A stretch of 5,900 bases of DNA from an uncultured Vogesella sp. (GTDB lineage Bacteria > Pseudomonadota > Gammaproteobacteria > Burkholderiales > Chromobacteriaceae), in contig CAMLGD010000204.1 in the NCBI GenBank assembly GCA_946479405.1, forward strand, positions 1-5,900, given 5' to 3'. Made by a program: the position numbers and the translations under genes. This document shows, piece after piece, positions 1 through 5,900 of the stretch. A model generated the notes under the pieces. It did not search any database. It was not told where the DNA came from and was given only the letters and a program-made list of their open reading frames with translations. Position 1 is the first letter of the stretch. Each line of letters starts with the position of its first letter.

Positions 1-1107
1 GCCACCATGTCGTCGGAACTGGACAACACCGACCAGCTGAAGGTGTTCTACGACGACAGCATCGATAGCAAGAACGGCCTCAAATTTCTGCCGCCGGATG
101 TGAACGAGAGCTTCTATCGCTTCGTGCCGGTGGATCGCAAGCACATCCGCTACGCACTGGGCGCGGTCAAGGGCACCGGCGAATCGGCTGTCGACCACAT
201 CGTGGCAGTGCGCAACGACAGCGGTCCGTTTACCAGCCTGTTCGACTTCTGCAAGCGTACCGACAAGAAGCTGGTCAACAAGCGGGTGATCGAATCGCTG
301 ATCCGCGCCGGCGCCTTCGACAGCATCGACGCCAACCGCGCCAAGCTGTTCGCCAACGTTGGCCTCGCCATGAGCGCCGCCGACCAAGAGGCGGCCAACG
401 CCAGCCAGGGTGGCTTGTTCGACATGTTCGGCGACGATGTCGCCCCCAGTGTGGAAATGGTGGACTGCAAGCCGTGGACTCCGGCGGTGCAGCTGGCGGA
501 AGAAAAGATCGCCATCGGCTACTACCTGTCCGGCCACCCGTTCTCCGCCTACGAGAAGGAAGTGCGCGGCTTCATCAAGACGCCGCTGAACCGCATCAGC
601 CCCAAGCGCGAGCCGCAACTGCTGGCCGGCTTTGTCACCGGTATCCGTACCAAGGTGGGCAACCGCGGCAAGATGGCCTTCGTGCAGCTGGACGATGGCA
701 CCGCCAAGCTGGAAGTCAGCCTGTTCGCCGAGGCGGTGGATGCCAACCGCACCAAGCTGAAGGACGACATCGTGCTGGTGGTGGAAGGCAAGGTCAGCGA
801 GGACAAGTTCTCCGGCGGCCTGCGCATTATTGCCGACCAGCTGTATGAACTGGGCGAGGCACGCAGCCGCTATGCGCGCAGCCTGGCGATCCAGATGAAA
901 GCCAGCCACGACGTGACATCGCTGCGCAACATCCTCACCCCCTACCGCAGCGAGGAAGCCGGCTGCCCGGTGCGCATCAGCTACCAGAACGACAAGGCCA
1001 AGGGTGACCTGATGCTGCCGCCGGAATGGGGCGTGCGCCTGGACGACAGCCTGCTGCTGACGCTGCAGGACTGGCTGGGCGACAACACCGTCAAGGTGTT
1101 GTGGTAA
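1..1107 (+). CDS. dnaE: DNA polymerase III alpha subunit, C-terminal part (5' end outside window)
   Basis: Catalytic subunit of the replicative DNA polymerase III holoenzyme. The reading frame is open from base 1 and enters through Ala-Thr-Met-Ser-Ser-Glu-Leu-Asp-Asn-Thr, which matches the conserved AATMSADMDNT stretch inside E. coli alpha. The Met at 7 is therefore internal, not the start. Visible parts in order: the end of the polymerase region; a helix-hairpin-helix-like segment with GAVKGTGE (from about 151); a probable internal beta-clamp-binding motif QGGLF at 406-420, where E. coli has QADMF; a conserved YLSGHP (E. coli YLTGHP) near 520-540; an OB fold at about 619-852 with LDDGTAKLEVSLF and FSGGLRI; and the C-terminal tau-binding domain, ending normally in VKVLW and TAA. 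The PHP domain and catalytic aspartates lie upstream of the window. No frameshift is seen. The gene is followed after 6 bases by a strong hairpin, so transcription may end there. Identity is secure; the clamp-motif assignment is inferred by alignment from memory. Confidence 0.97.
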   Translation, partial: ATMSSELDNTDQLKVFYDDSIDSKNGLKFLPPDVNESFYRFVPVDRKHIRYALGAVKGTGESAVDHIVAVRNDSGPFTSLFDFCKRTDKKLVNKRVIESLIRAGAFDSIDANRAKLFANVGLAMSAADQEAANASQGGLFDMFGDDVAPSVEMVDCKPWTPAVQLAEEKIAIGYYLSGHPFSAYEKEVRGFIKTPLNRISPKREPQLLAGFVTGIRTKVGNRGKMAFVQLDDGTAKLEVSLFAEAVDANRTKLKDDIVLVVEGKVSEDKFSGGLRIIADQLYELGEARSRYARSLAIQMKASHDVTSLRNILTPYRSEEAGCPVRISYQNDKAKGDLMLPPEWGVRLDDSLLLTLQDWLGDNTVKVLW

Positions 1108-1113
1108 GCGTCA

Positions 1114-1157
1114 GCGCGCGCAGAACGGCAAACTCCGGCTTGCCGTTCTGTGCGCGC
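1114..1157 (+). terminator. Long hairpin after dnaE, possible terminator
   Basis: The arms 1114-1131 and 1140-1157 pair over 18 bp. The only imperfection is one G-U wobble (1120 with 1151), and the loop is 8 bases (1132-1139). The stem starts 6 bases after the dnaE stop codon. No T-run follows (the next bases are GACAACTTGCGG), so this is not a canonical intrinsic terminator. It could stop transcription inefficiently, protect the dnaE mRNA 3' end, or work together with the second hairpin at 1164-1198. Confidence 0.5.
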
Positions 1158-1163
1158 GACAAC

Positions 1164-1198
1164 TTGCGGCCAACCTTGCAGCCTGACGTTGGCCGCGA
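1164..1198. repeat. Inverted repeat sharing half-sites with the palindrome after sulP
   Basis: GCGGCCAAC at 1166-1174 is the exact reverse complement of GTTGGCCGC at 1188-1196. A T-G wobble and a T-A pair extend the stem to 11 bp (1164-1174 with 1188-1198) around a 13-base loop. The same half-sites form the gapless palindrome at 4941-4964. The element lies 43 bases upstream of the LysE-type gene, so it could be part of a transcription stop after dnaE, a dispersed intergenic repeat, or an operator. The sequence alone does not decide between these. Confidence 0.6.
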
Positions 1199-1229
1199 CA
1201 GCCATTACCCTTGCTGCATTCCGCCTCAC

Positions 1230-1234
1230 AGGAG
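1230..1234 (+). promoter_or_regulatory. Shine-Dalgarno for the LysE-type exporter
   Basis: AGGAG ends 7 bases before the ATG at 1242. It fixes this start over the much longer open frame that runs back into dnaE; the product then begins at a membrane segment, as expected for the family. Confidence 0.8.
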
Positions 1235-1241
1235 TCCCGCC

Positions 1242-1850
1242 ATGCTGTCCTCGCTGCTGCTGTTCAGTGCCACCGCTGCCCTGCTCACCATCACCCCCGG
1301 CCTGGATACCACGCTGGTGCTGCGCACCGCCGTCAACGAAGGCCGTCGTGCCGCACTGGCCGCCGGTTTCGGCATCTGCTGCGGTGTGCTGGCCTGGGGC
1401 ATCATCGTGGCCTGCGGCCTGGGCGCACTGCTCAAGGCATCCAGCACCGCCTACCTGCTGCTACGCGTGGTTGGTGCCGGCTGGCTGCTGTGGCTGGGCG
1501 TGCAGCTGCTGCGCCGCCGCAGTCAGCCTGCGGCCAACCTTGCCGCTGCCAGCCCCAGTGGCAACTGGTTCTGCCGCGGCGTGCTCACCAATCTGCTTAA
1601 CCCCAAGGTGGGGCTGTTCTACCTCACCTTGCTGCCGCAGTTCCTGCAGCCACAGGATGACGTGCTGTGGATGAGCCTGGCGATGGCACTGATTCATGCG
1701 CTGGAGGGGGTGATCTGGTTCGCGCTACTGGTGCTGCTGGCGGCCCGCACCAGTAGCTGGCTGCAGACACCGCAAGTACAGCGCAGCCTGGATCGGCTGC
1801 TTGGCGTCGCCTTCATCGGCTTTGGCGCCAAGCTGGCACTGGATCGCTGA
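1242..1850 (+). CDS. LysE/RhtB-family amino-acid (or metabolite) exporter
   Basis: A 202-residue inner-membrane protein, the usual length for the LysE/RhtB translocator superfamily, which exports amino acids such as lysine, homoserine, threonine or leucine by proton-coupled efflux. The N-terminal membrane segment runs into TITPGLDTTLVLRTA (residues 16-30), matching the family's TPGPD/N-T signature, although the usual second proline after PG is Leu21. A GRRAALAAGFGI loop follows at 34-45. The signature TNLLNPKVGLFYLTLLPQF is at 116-134. Hydrophobic segments are near residues 3-25, 38-62, 68-90, 115-135, 143-168 and 184-201, giving about six helices. A basic RRRS loop at 91-94 fits a cytoplasmic segment. 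The start is set by AGGAG 7 bases upstream. The gene sits alone between two hairpins and the next transporter. The substrate cannot be told from sequence; without a neighbouring regulator or biosynthetic gene, no specific symbol is justified. Confidence 0.9.
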   Translation: MLSSLLLFSATAALLTITPGLDTTLVLRTAVNEGRRAALAAGFGICCGVLAWGIIVACGLGALLKASSTAYLLLRVVGAGWLLWLGVQLLRRRSQPAANLAAASPSGNWFCRGVLTNLLNPKVGLFYLTLLPQFLQPQDDVLWMSLAMALIHALEGVIWFALLVLLAARTSSWLQTPQVQRSLDRLLGVAFIGFGAKLALDR

Positions 1851-1915
1851 CGCTGTTACCTGACCTCCCGGCCGGCACGCAGCCGCCCCGCCACCACCAC
1901 GCATAGCCTCCCCAC

Positions 1916-3145
1916 ATGACAGCCACCATCCTCACCGTTTTCACCCTCGTCTACCTGGGCATGATCCTGGGCGGCCTGCCCTTTCTGCAGCTGGATCGCA
2001 CCGGTGTGGCGCTGCTGGGTGCCATCGCGCTGATCGGCCTGGACGCCGTCAGCCTGCAGGAGGCCGTGGCCGCCGTGCACTTGCCCACCGTCATCCTGCT
2101 GTTTGCCTTCATGGTGGTGTCGGCACAGATGCGGCTGGGTGGCTTCTATAGCTGGATTACCCGCGGCATGGCCGCCCTGCCGGTGTCGCCGCCGCGACTG
2201 CTGGGGCTGCTGATCCTGCTGGCTGGCACCTTGTCCGCCGTATTCAGCAACGATATCGTCTGCCTGGCGATGGCGCCGGTACTGGCCGAAGCCTGCGTGC
2301 GCCGCCGGCTGAACCCGGTCCCGTTTCTACTGGGGCTGGCCTGTGCGGCCAACATCGGCTCCGCCGCCACCCTGATCGGCAACCCGCAGAACATCCTGAT
2401 TGGCCAGACACTGCAGTTGTCGTTTGCCGGCTACCTGCTGCAGGCCAGCATACCGGTGCTGCTGGGCCTGGCCGCCTGCTGGGCGATCATCGCCTGGCAA
2501 AGCCGCGGCAACTGGAGCGCCAACGCCGAGCAGCTTGCAGTACCACAGCAGCGCAGTGCCGACGAACAGCAACTGGACCGCTGGCAGACCATCAAGGGGC
2601 TGGCAGTTGCCACCGCGCTGCTGGGGCTGTTCCTGTTCTCGCCGCTGCCGCACGAGCAGCTGGCGCTGACCGGCGCCGGCCTGCTGCTGATGAGCCGCAA
2701 GCTGCACTCGGCACGCATGCTGGGGCTGGTGGACTGGGAAGTGCTGGTGCTGTTTGCCGGTTTGTTCATCGTCAACCACGCGCTGCAGGGCACCGGCCTG
2801 CCCGCCGAGGCGGTACAGTGGCTGGCCGCGCAGGGCGTGCAGCTGAGCGAACCCTGGACACTGTTCGGCACCACCTTCGTGCTGTCCAACATCATTTCCA
2901 ACGTGCCGGCGGTGATGCTGCTGCTGCCGGTTGCCCAGCATGAGCTGGCTGGCAGCATGCTGGCGCTGGTCAGCACCCTGGCCGGCAACCTGCTGATCGT
3001 CGGCAGTATCGCCAATATCCTGGTAGTAGATGCCGCGGCCCGCCACGGCGTGCGCATCGACTGGCGTCGCCACGCGCGCACCGGTGTGCCGGTCACCCTG
3101 GCCACCTTGCTGATCTGCGCCGCCATCTTTGCCCTGCGGCTGTAG
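1916..3145 (+). CDS. ArsB/NhaD-like ion transporter superfamily permease (SLC13/YbiR-like)
   Basis: A 409-residue, very hydrophobic inner-membrane protein of the ion transporter superfamily that includes ArsB, NhaD, CitMHS and SLC13-type carriers. The fold's internal two-fold repeat is visible. In the N-terminal half, FSNDIVCLAMAPV (residues 110-122) is followed by AANIGSAATLIGNPQNILIG (144-163). In the C-terminal half, SNIISNVPAVMLLLPV (324-339) is followed by GNLLIVGSIANILVVD (357-372). The paired SND/SNV and GNPQN/GSIAN loops are the expected substrate-site hairpins. A polar linker at about 195-226 separates the halves. An in-frame TAG at 1904-1906 excludes a longer start. The ATG at 1916 has no recognisable Shine-Dalgarno, but the next Met (residue 15) would cut the first helix, so 1916 is kept. 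It lies 65 bases after the LysE-type gene. The substrate is unknown: arsenite, sodium/proton, sulfate or a dicarboxylate are all possible. No ars regulator or reductase is nearby, so an arsenic role is not supported. Confidence 0.85.
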   Translation: MTATILTVFTLVYLGMILGGLPFLQLDRTGVALLGAIALIGLDAVSLQEAVAAVHLPTVILLFAFMVVSAQMRLGGFYSWITRGMAALPVSPPRLLGLLILLAGTLSAVFSNDIVCLAMAPVLAEACVRRRLNPVPFLLGLACAANIGSAATLIGNPQNILIGQTLQLSFAGYLLQASIPVLLGLAACWAIIAWQSRGNWSANAEQLAVPQQRSADEQQLDRWQTIKGLAVATALLGLFLFSPLPHEQLALTGAGLLLMSRKLHSARMLGLVDWEVLVLFAGLFIVNHALQGTGLPAEAVQWLAAQGVQLSEPWTLFGTTFVLSNIISNVPAVMLLLPVAQHELAGSMLALVSTLAGNLLIVGSIANILVVDAAARHGVRIDWRRHARTGVPVTLATLLICAAIFALRL

Positions 3146-3216
3146 CGCCCCGCACGCCATGCCGCTCCGGCAATATCAGCCGGCTCCGGACAGATACCCC
3201 TTGAACTGGCACGGTC

Positions 3217-3245
3217 TTGTTAAGTAGTCTTCAAAACAATAAAAC
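3217..3245 (+). promoter_or_regulatory. Possible sigma-70-type promoter before sulP
   Basis: The last 50 or so bases before sulP are strongly AT-rich compared with the rest of the window. Within them TTGTTA (3217-3222) and TAAAAC (3240-3245) each match 4 of 6 consensus bases and are 17 bases apart. The implied start would leave only about 10 bases of leader, which weakens the call. A short inverted repeat, TTGTT (3217-3221) and AACAA (3235-3239), overlaps it and could be an operator, but five bases per arm can arise by chance. The rest of the 3146-3262 gap shows nothing I can name. Confidence 0.3.
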
Positions 3246-3262
3246 TCGAACAAGAAGCCACC

Positions 3263-4933
3263 ATGTCCCCCCTGTCCGCTTTTCGGCCGCAACTACTCGA
3301 TTCCCTGCGTCACTACAACCGGGCGCTCTTGCAGCATGATCTGCTGGCCGGCGTCACCGTCGGCATCGTCGCGCTGCCGCTGGCGATGGCGTTTGCCATC
3401 GCTTCCGGCGTCTCGCCGCAGGCCGGCATCTTCACCGCGGTGATCGGCGGCCTGCTGGCCTCGCTGTTGGGCGGCACCAAGCTGTGCGTTACCGGCCCCA
3501 CCGGCGCCTTCATCGTCATCATCTACGGCATCGTGATGAAATACGGCGTGGCCAACCTGATCATCTGCACCTTCATGGCGGGCGCCATGCTGGTGCTGAT
3601 GGGTCTGCTGCGGCTGGGGCAAGTGATCAAGTTTTTCCCGATGCCGCTGATCACCGGCTTTACCAACGGCATTGCGGTGCTGATCTTCCTCACCCAGCTG
3701 AAGGATTTCTTTGGCCTGCCGGTCGACAAAATGCCGGCCGGCTTCTTTGCCGTCATCGACACCCTGCGCTACAACCTGCCATTGTTCGACCCACTGACCC
3801 TGATCATTTCCGCCGCGTCGCTGGGCTTGATCCTGCTATGGCCCAAGCGCCTCAGCAGCCGCCTGCCCGGACCATTTGTGGCGCTGCTGCTGGCCACGGT
3901 GACGGTCAGCCTGTTTGACCTGCCGCTGGAAACCATCGGCAGTAAATTCGGCGGCATTCCGCAGGGCTTGCCCGAATTTCACGGCCTGTCGTTCGACCCG
4001 GAGCACCTGTCGGATCTGCTGGGACCGGCGTTTACCATTGCCCTGCTCGGTGCCATCGAATCGCTGCTGTGCGCGGTGGTGGCCGACACCCTGACCGGCG
4101 ACAAGCACGATGCCAACCAGGAGCTGATCGCCCAGGGCATCGCCAATATGGTGGTGCCCTTGTTTGGCGGCATCCCAGCCACCGGTGCCATCGCCCGCAC
4201 GGCCACCAATATCGGCAACGGTGGCAAGACGCCGGTGGCCGGCATCGTGCATGCGCTATTGCTGTTGCTGGTGATTCTGGTGGCAGCACCGTTGGCCGCC
4301 TACATTCCGCTGGCGGCATTGGCCGCCATTCTGGTAGCGGTAGCATTGAAAATGGGTGACTGGGATATTCGCAAGGCGGCAAAGTTCCCCAAGCAGGACA
4401 CCGCCATCCTGGTGGTGACCTTTGCGCTGACGGTGATCTTCGATCTGACCATTGCAGTGGAAATCGGACTGCTGATCGCTGCCGTGCTGTTCATCCGCCG
4501 CATGGCGGCCAGTACCAGCGTGCAACAGCTGCTACCGGAGCATGCCTACCTGTTCGAACGCCACTCCATCGCCGGCAAGCAGGTGCCGGCCGGCTGCGTT
4601 GCCTACCGGGTAGAAGGTGCGCTGTTCTTTGGCGCCGCCGACACGGTGGAAAAGCTGGCCAGCCAACCCAGCAGCGTGCGCGTGGTAGTGCTGCAATTGC
4701 ACCGCCTGGTGCTGCTGGATACCTCCGGCCTGCTGGCGCTGTCGGCGCTGAACCAACGTTTGCAAGCGCAGCAGCGTACGCTGGTGATCTGCGGCGCCGG
4801 CAACGAGGTGACGCGCATGATCAGCAATGCCAATCTGGCGCAGGAAATGGGCGTTCGCAACATTCAGCCCGACCTGACTACTGCCTTGCAGCGCGCCGAG
4901 GAGATTCTCACCGCCGGCGTGGTGTGGGGCTAG
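3263..4933 (+). CDS. SulP family inorganic anion transporter with STAS domain
   Basis: A 556-residue member of the SulP/SLC26 family. Bacterial members move sulfate, bicarbonate or C4-dicarboxylates, often with sodium or protons. The membrane domain covers about residues 25-415, with 14 helices in two inverted sets of seven expected for the fold. Visible family features are ALPLAMAFAIASGVSPQAGIFTAVI-type sequence in TM1-2 (residues 37 on), VTGPTGAF at the start of TM3 (76-83), PLITGFTNGIAVLIFLTQ (128-145), and the signature around AIESLLCAVVADTLTGD (264-280) with Glu266 as the probable conserved TM8 glutamate. GGIPATGAIARTATNIGNGG follows at 302-321. The cytoplasmic STAS domain is at about 440-550, with LDTSG (485-489) at the position equivalent to the anti-sigma-antagonist phosphorylation loop. 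The ATG at 3263 has only a weak AAGAAG ribosome site 5 bases upstream, but it starts the family at its usual length. No carbonic anhydrase or cysteine genes are adjacent, so sulfate and bicarbonate cannot be told apart here. It converges on accD. Confidence 0.93.
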   Translation: MSPLSAFRPQLLDSLRHYNRALLQHDLLAGVTVGIVALPLAMAFAIASGVSPQAGIFTAVIGGLLASLLGGTKLCVTGPTGAFIVIIYGIVMKYGVANLIICTFMAGAMLVLMGLLRLGQVIKFFPMPLITGFTNGIAVLIFLTQLKDFFGLPVDKMPAGFFAVIDTLRYNLPLFDPLTLIISAASLGLILLWPKRLSSRLPGPFVALLLATVTVSLFDLPLETIGSKFGGIPQGLPEFHGLSFDPEHLSDLLGPAFTIALLGAIESLLCAVVADTLTGDKHDANQELIAQGIANMVVPLFGGIPATGAIARTATNIGNGGKTPVAGIVHALLLLLVILVAAPLAAYIPLAALAAILVAVALKMGDWDIRKAAKFPKQDTAILVVTFALTVIFDLTIAVEIGLLIAAVLFIRRMAASTSVQQLLPEHAYLFERHSIAGKQVPAGCVAYRVEGALFFGAADTVEKLASQPSSVRVVVLQLHRLVLLDTSGLLALSALNQRLQAQQRTLVICGAGNEVTRMISNANLAQEMGVRNIQPDLTTALQRAEEILTAGVVWG

Positions 4934-4940
4934 CCCCGCT

Positions 4941-4964
4941 GTTGCGGCCAACGTTGGCCGCAAC
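4941..4964. repeat. 24-base perfect palindrome after sulP
   Basis: GTTGCGGCCAAC (4941-4952) is followed directly by its exact reverse complement (4953-4964). As RNA it would fold as a 10-bp stem with an ACGT tetraloop. It starts 7 bases after the sulP stop and ends 5 bases before the terminator stem. The half-sites are those of the inverted repeat at 1164-1198. It may be a first-stage transcription stop, an mRNA 3'-end stabiliser, or a copy of a dispersed intergenic palindrome. Confidence 0.75.
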
Positions 4965-4969
4965 CAAAC

Positions 4970-4997
4970 AAAAAGCCAGTCCGTAGACTGGCTTTTT
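4970..4997. terminator. Bidirectional intrinsic terminator between sulP and accD
   Basis: AAAAAGCCAGTC (4970-4981) pairs perfectly with GACTGGCTTTTT (4986-4997) around a CGTA loop. The plus strand ends in six T (4993-4998). On the minus strand the five A at 4970-4974 read as a T-run after the same stem. It therefore terminates plus-strand sulP transcription and minus-strand accD transcription, whose stop codon is 17 bases away. Confidence 0.93.
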
Positions 4998-5014
4998 TGA
5001 TCACACCGTGTGCA

Positions 5015-5887
5015 TCAGGCAGCGACGGTCGGCTCTTTCTGCAGCATGGCCAGCAGCGTGGCCACCCGCATTTTCAGCTCGCGACGATCGACGATCATGT
5101 CGATGGCACCCTTTTCCATCAGGAACTCGGAACGCTGGAAGCCTTCCGGCAGGGTTTCGCGCACGGTCTGCTCGATCACGCGCGGGCCGGCAAAACCGAT
5201 CAGCGCCCCCGGTTCACCGATCACCACATCGCCGAGGAAGGCGAACGAGGCGGACACGCCACCCATGGTCGGGTCGGTGAGGATGGAGATGAACGGCAGC
5301 TGGTAGTCGCTCAGCAGCTGCAGCGCAGCCGAGGTCTTGGCCATCTGCATCAGCGAATTCAGGCCTTCCTGCATGCGTGCACCGCCGGAGGCTGCCACGC
5401 AGATGAACGGCGCACGGGCTTCCACCGCGGCCTGAACGCCGCGCACGAAGCGCTCGCCCACCACCGAGCCCATCGAACCGCCGATGAAGCGGAATTCGAA
5501 CGCGGCCACGACTGCCGGCAGGTTATGGATGCTGCCCTGCATCACCACCAGTGCATCGTCTTCGCCGGTACCGGCTTGCGCTGCGGTGAGGCGATCCGGA
5601 TAGCGCTTGCTGTCCTTGAACTTGAGAATGTCCACCGGCTTGACGTCGGCACCTATCTCGCGGCGGCCTTCTTCATCCAGCAACATGTCGATGCGCGCGC
5701 GCGCGTCGATGGCGTGGTGATGGTCACACTTGGGGCAGACCTGCAGGTTGCTTTGGAGATCGGTGTGATACAACACCGCCTCACAGGCCGGGCACTTGCT
5801 CCACAGCCCCTCCGGTACCGCCGACGATTTCACCGCGCGGGTCTCGCGCTTGATTTTCGGCGGCAGGAGTTTGTTCAACCAGCTCAT
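5015..5887 (-). CDS. accD: Acetyl-CoA carboxylase carboxyltransferase beta subunit
   Basis: With AccA, this forms the cytoplasmic carboxyltransferase that moves the carboxyl group from carboxybiotin on AccB to acetyl-CoA, giving malonyl-CoA, the committed step of fatty-acid synthesis. The complete 290-residue product is close to the E. coli length (304). The N-terminal zinc ribbon is intact, with CPAC at 32-35 and CPKC at 51-54 (Cys32, 35, 51, 54). The crotonase-like core follows: [18 protein letters not shown] (130-147), the oxyanion/CoA-binding [10 protein letters not shown] (166-175), [14 protein letters not shown] (203-216), and [18 protein letters not shown] (224-241). The start ATG has AAGGAG 5 bases upstream and gives the familiar [13 protein letters not shown]-terminus. 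The gene reads toward sulP and ends at the shared bidirectional terminator, so it is the last gene of its transcript. What precedes it is outside the window; in many proteobacteria accD lies near trpA and folC, which cannot be checked here. Confidence 0.98.
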   Translation of the reverse strand: MSWLNKLLPPKIKRETRAVKSSAVPEGLWSKCPACEAVLYHTDLQSNLQVCPKCDHHHAIDARARIDMLLDEEGRREIGADVKPVDILKFKDSKRYPDRLTAAQAGTGEDDALVVMQGSIHNLPAVVAAFEFRFIGGSMGSVVGERFVRGVQAAVEARAPFICVAASGGARMQEGLNSLMQMAKTSAALQLLSDYQLPFISILTDPTMGGVSASFAFLGDVVIGEPGALIGFAGPRVIEQTVRETLPEGFQRSEFLMEKGAIDMIVDRRELKMRVATLLAMLQKEPTVAA

Positions 5888-5892
5888 GCTGA

Positions 5893-5898
5893 CTCCTT
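5893..5898 (-). promoter_or_regulatory. Shine-Dalgarno for accD
   Basis: On the minus strand AAGGAG lies 5 bases before the ATG at 5887-5885. It confirms the accD start and is the last recognisable element before the window edge. Confidence 0.85.
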
Positions 5899-5900
5899 GA

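Noticed and set aside
1176..1208. Possible promoter for the LysE-type gene (TTGCAG with CATTAC)
   Set aside because: The -10 matches only 3 of 6 bases and the spacing is poor; not enough to call.
1026..1241. N-terminal extension of the LysE-type gene into dnaE
   Set aside because: It would overlap dnaE and read through both hairpins. The AGGAG-spaced ATG at 1242 gives the normal family length.
1529..1543. 15-base direct match (TGCGGCCAACCTTGC) between the exporter's upstream region (1165-1179) and its coding sequence
   Set aside because: The coding copy reads as ordinary Ala-Ala-Asn-Leu-Ala codons and has no paired arm, so chance in GC-rich sequence is the simpler explanation.
2327..3160. 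Long antisense open frames (277 and 231 residues) opposite the ArsB/NhaD-like gene
   Set aside because: Their translations are rich in Gln, Ala, Gly and His or Ser/Arg with no domain, and they follow from the GC-rich codon bias of the clear membrane protein on the plus strand.
3167..3183. Small hairpin CCGGC-AATATCA-GCCGG after the ArsB/NhaD-like gene
   Set aside because: It is only five base pairs with no T-run, too weak to be called a terminator.
1..3267. GCCACCATGTC at both 1-11 and 3257-3267, resembling a Kozak context
   Set aside because: The first copy is Ala-Thr-Met inside conserved DnaE sequence and the second is a bacterial start; a eukaryotic signal has no meaning here and the match is chance.
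5008..5306. Plus-strand open frames over the 3' end of accD
   Set aside because: They are shadows of accD, whose protein is complete and recognisable on the minus strand.

Overview
The window comes from a GC-rich bacterial chromosome, most likely a betaproteobacterium. The AccD N-terminus and the DnaE C-terminus look to me like the Neisseriales/Chromobacteriaceae group (Chromobacterium, Vogesella, Aquitalea and relatives). That placement comes from recalled family resemblance, not from a search. There is no insertion sequence, phage gene, tRNA, rRNA or CRISPR array.

Layout: (1) 1-1107, plus strand: the C-terminal third of dnaE, the replicative DNA polymerase III alpha subunit, cut by the window edge. 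(2) 1108-1241: an intergenic region with two hairpins, an 18-bp stem just after dnaE and a second inverted repeat. (3) 1242-1850: a small LysE/RhtB-type exporter. (4) 1916-3145: an ArsB/NhaD-like (ion transporter superfamily) permease of unknown substrate. (5) 3146-3262: an intergenic region ending in an AT-rich patch that may hold a promoter. (6) 3263-4933: a SulP (SLC26-type) anion transporter with a C-terminal STAS domain. (7) 4934-5014: a dense run of palindromes ending in a clear bidirectional terminator. (8) 5015-5887, minus strand: complete accD, the acetyl-CoA carboxylase carboxyltransferase beta subunit, with its Shine-Dalgarno at the window edge.

Two essential housekeeping genes (replication and fatty-acid synthesis) therefore flank three unrelated inner-membrane transporters, all on the plus strand. 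The transporters are not tightly packed (gaps of 65 and 117 bases), so they may not form one operon. The sulP gene converges on accD, and the shared terminator at 4970-4997 serves both.

I found no convincing undescribed system. The most notable non-coding signal is one pair of inverted half-sites (GCGGCCAAC and GTTGGCCGC). It occurs as a 13-base-spaced hairpin after dnaE and again as a gapless 24-base perfect palindrome after sulP. This looks like a dispersed intergenic palindrome family or a lineage-specific terminator module.
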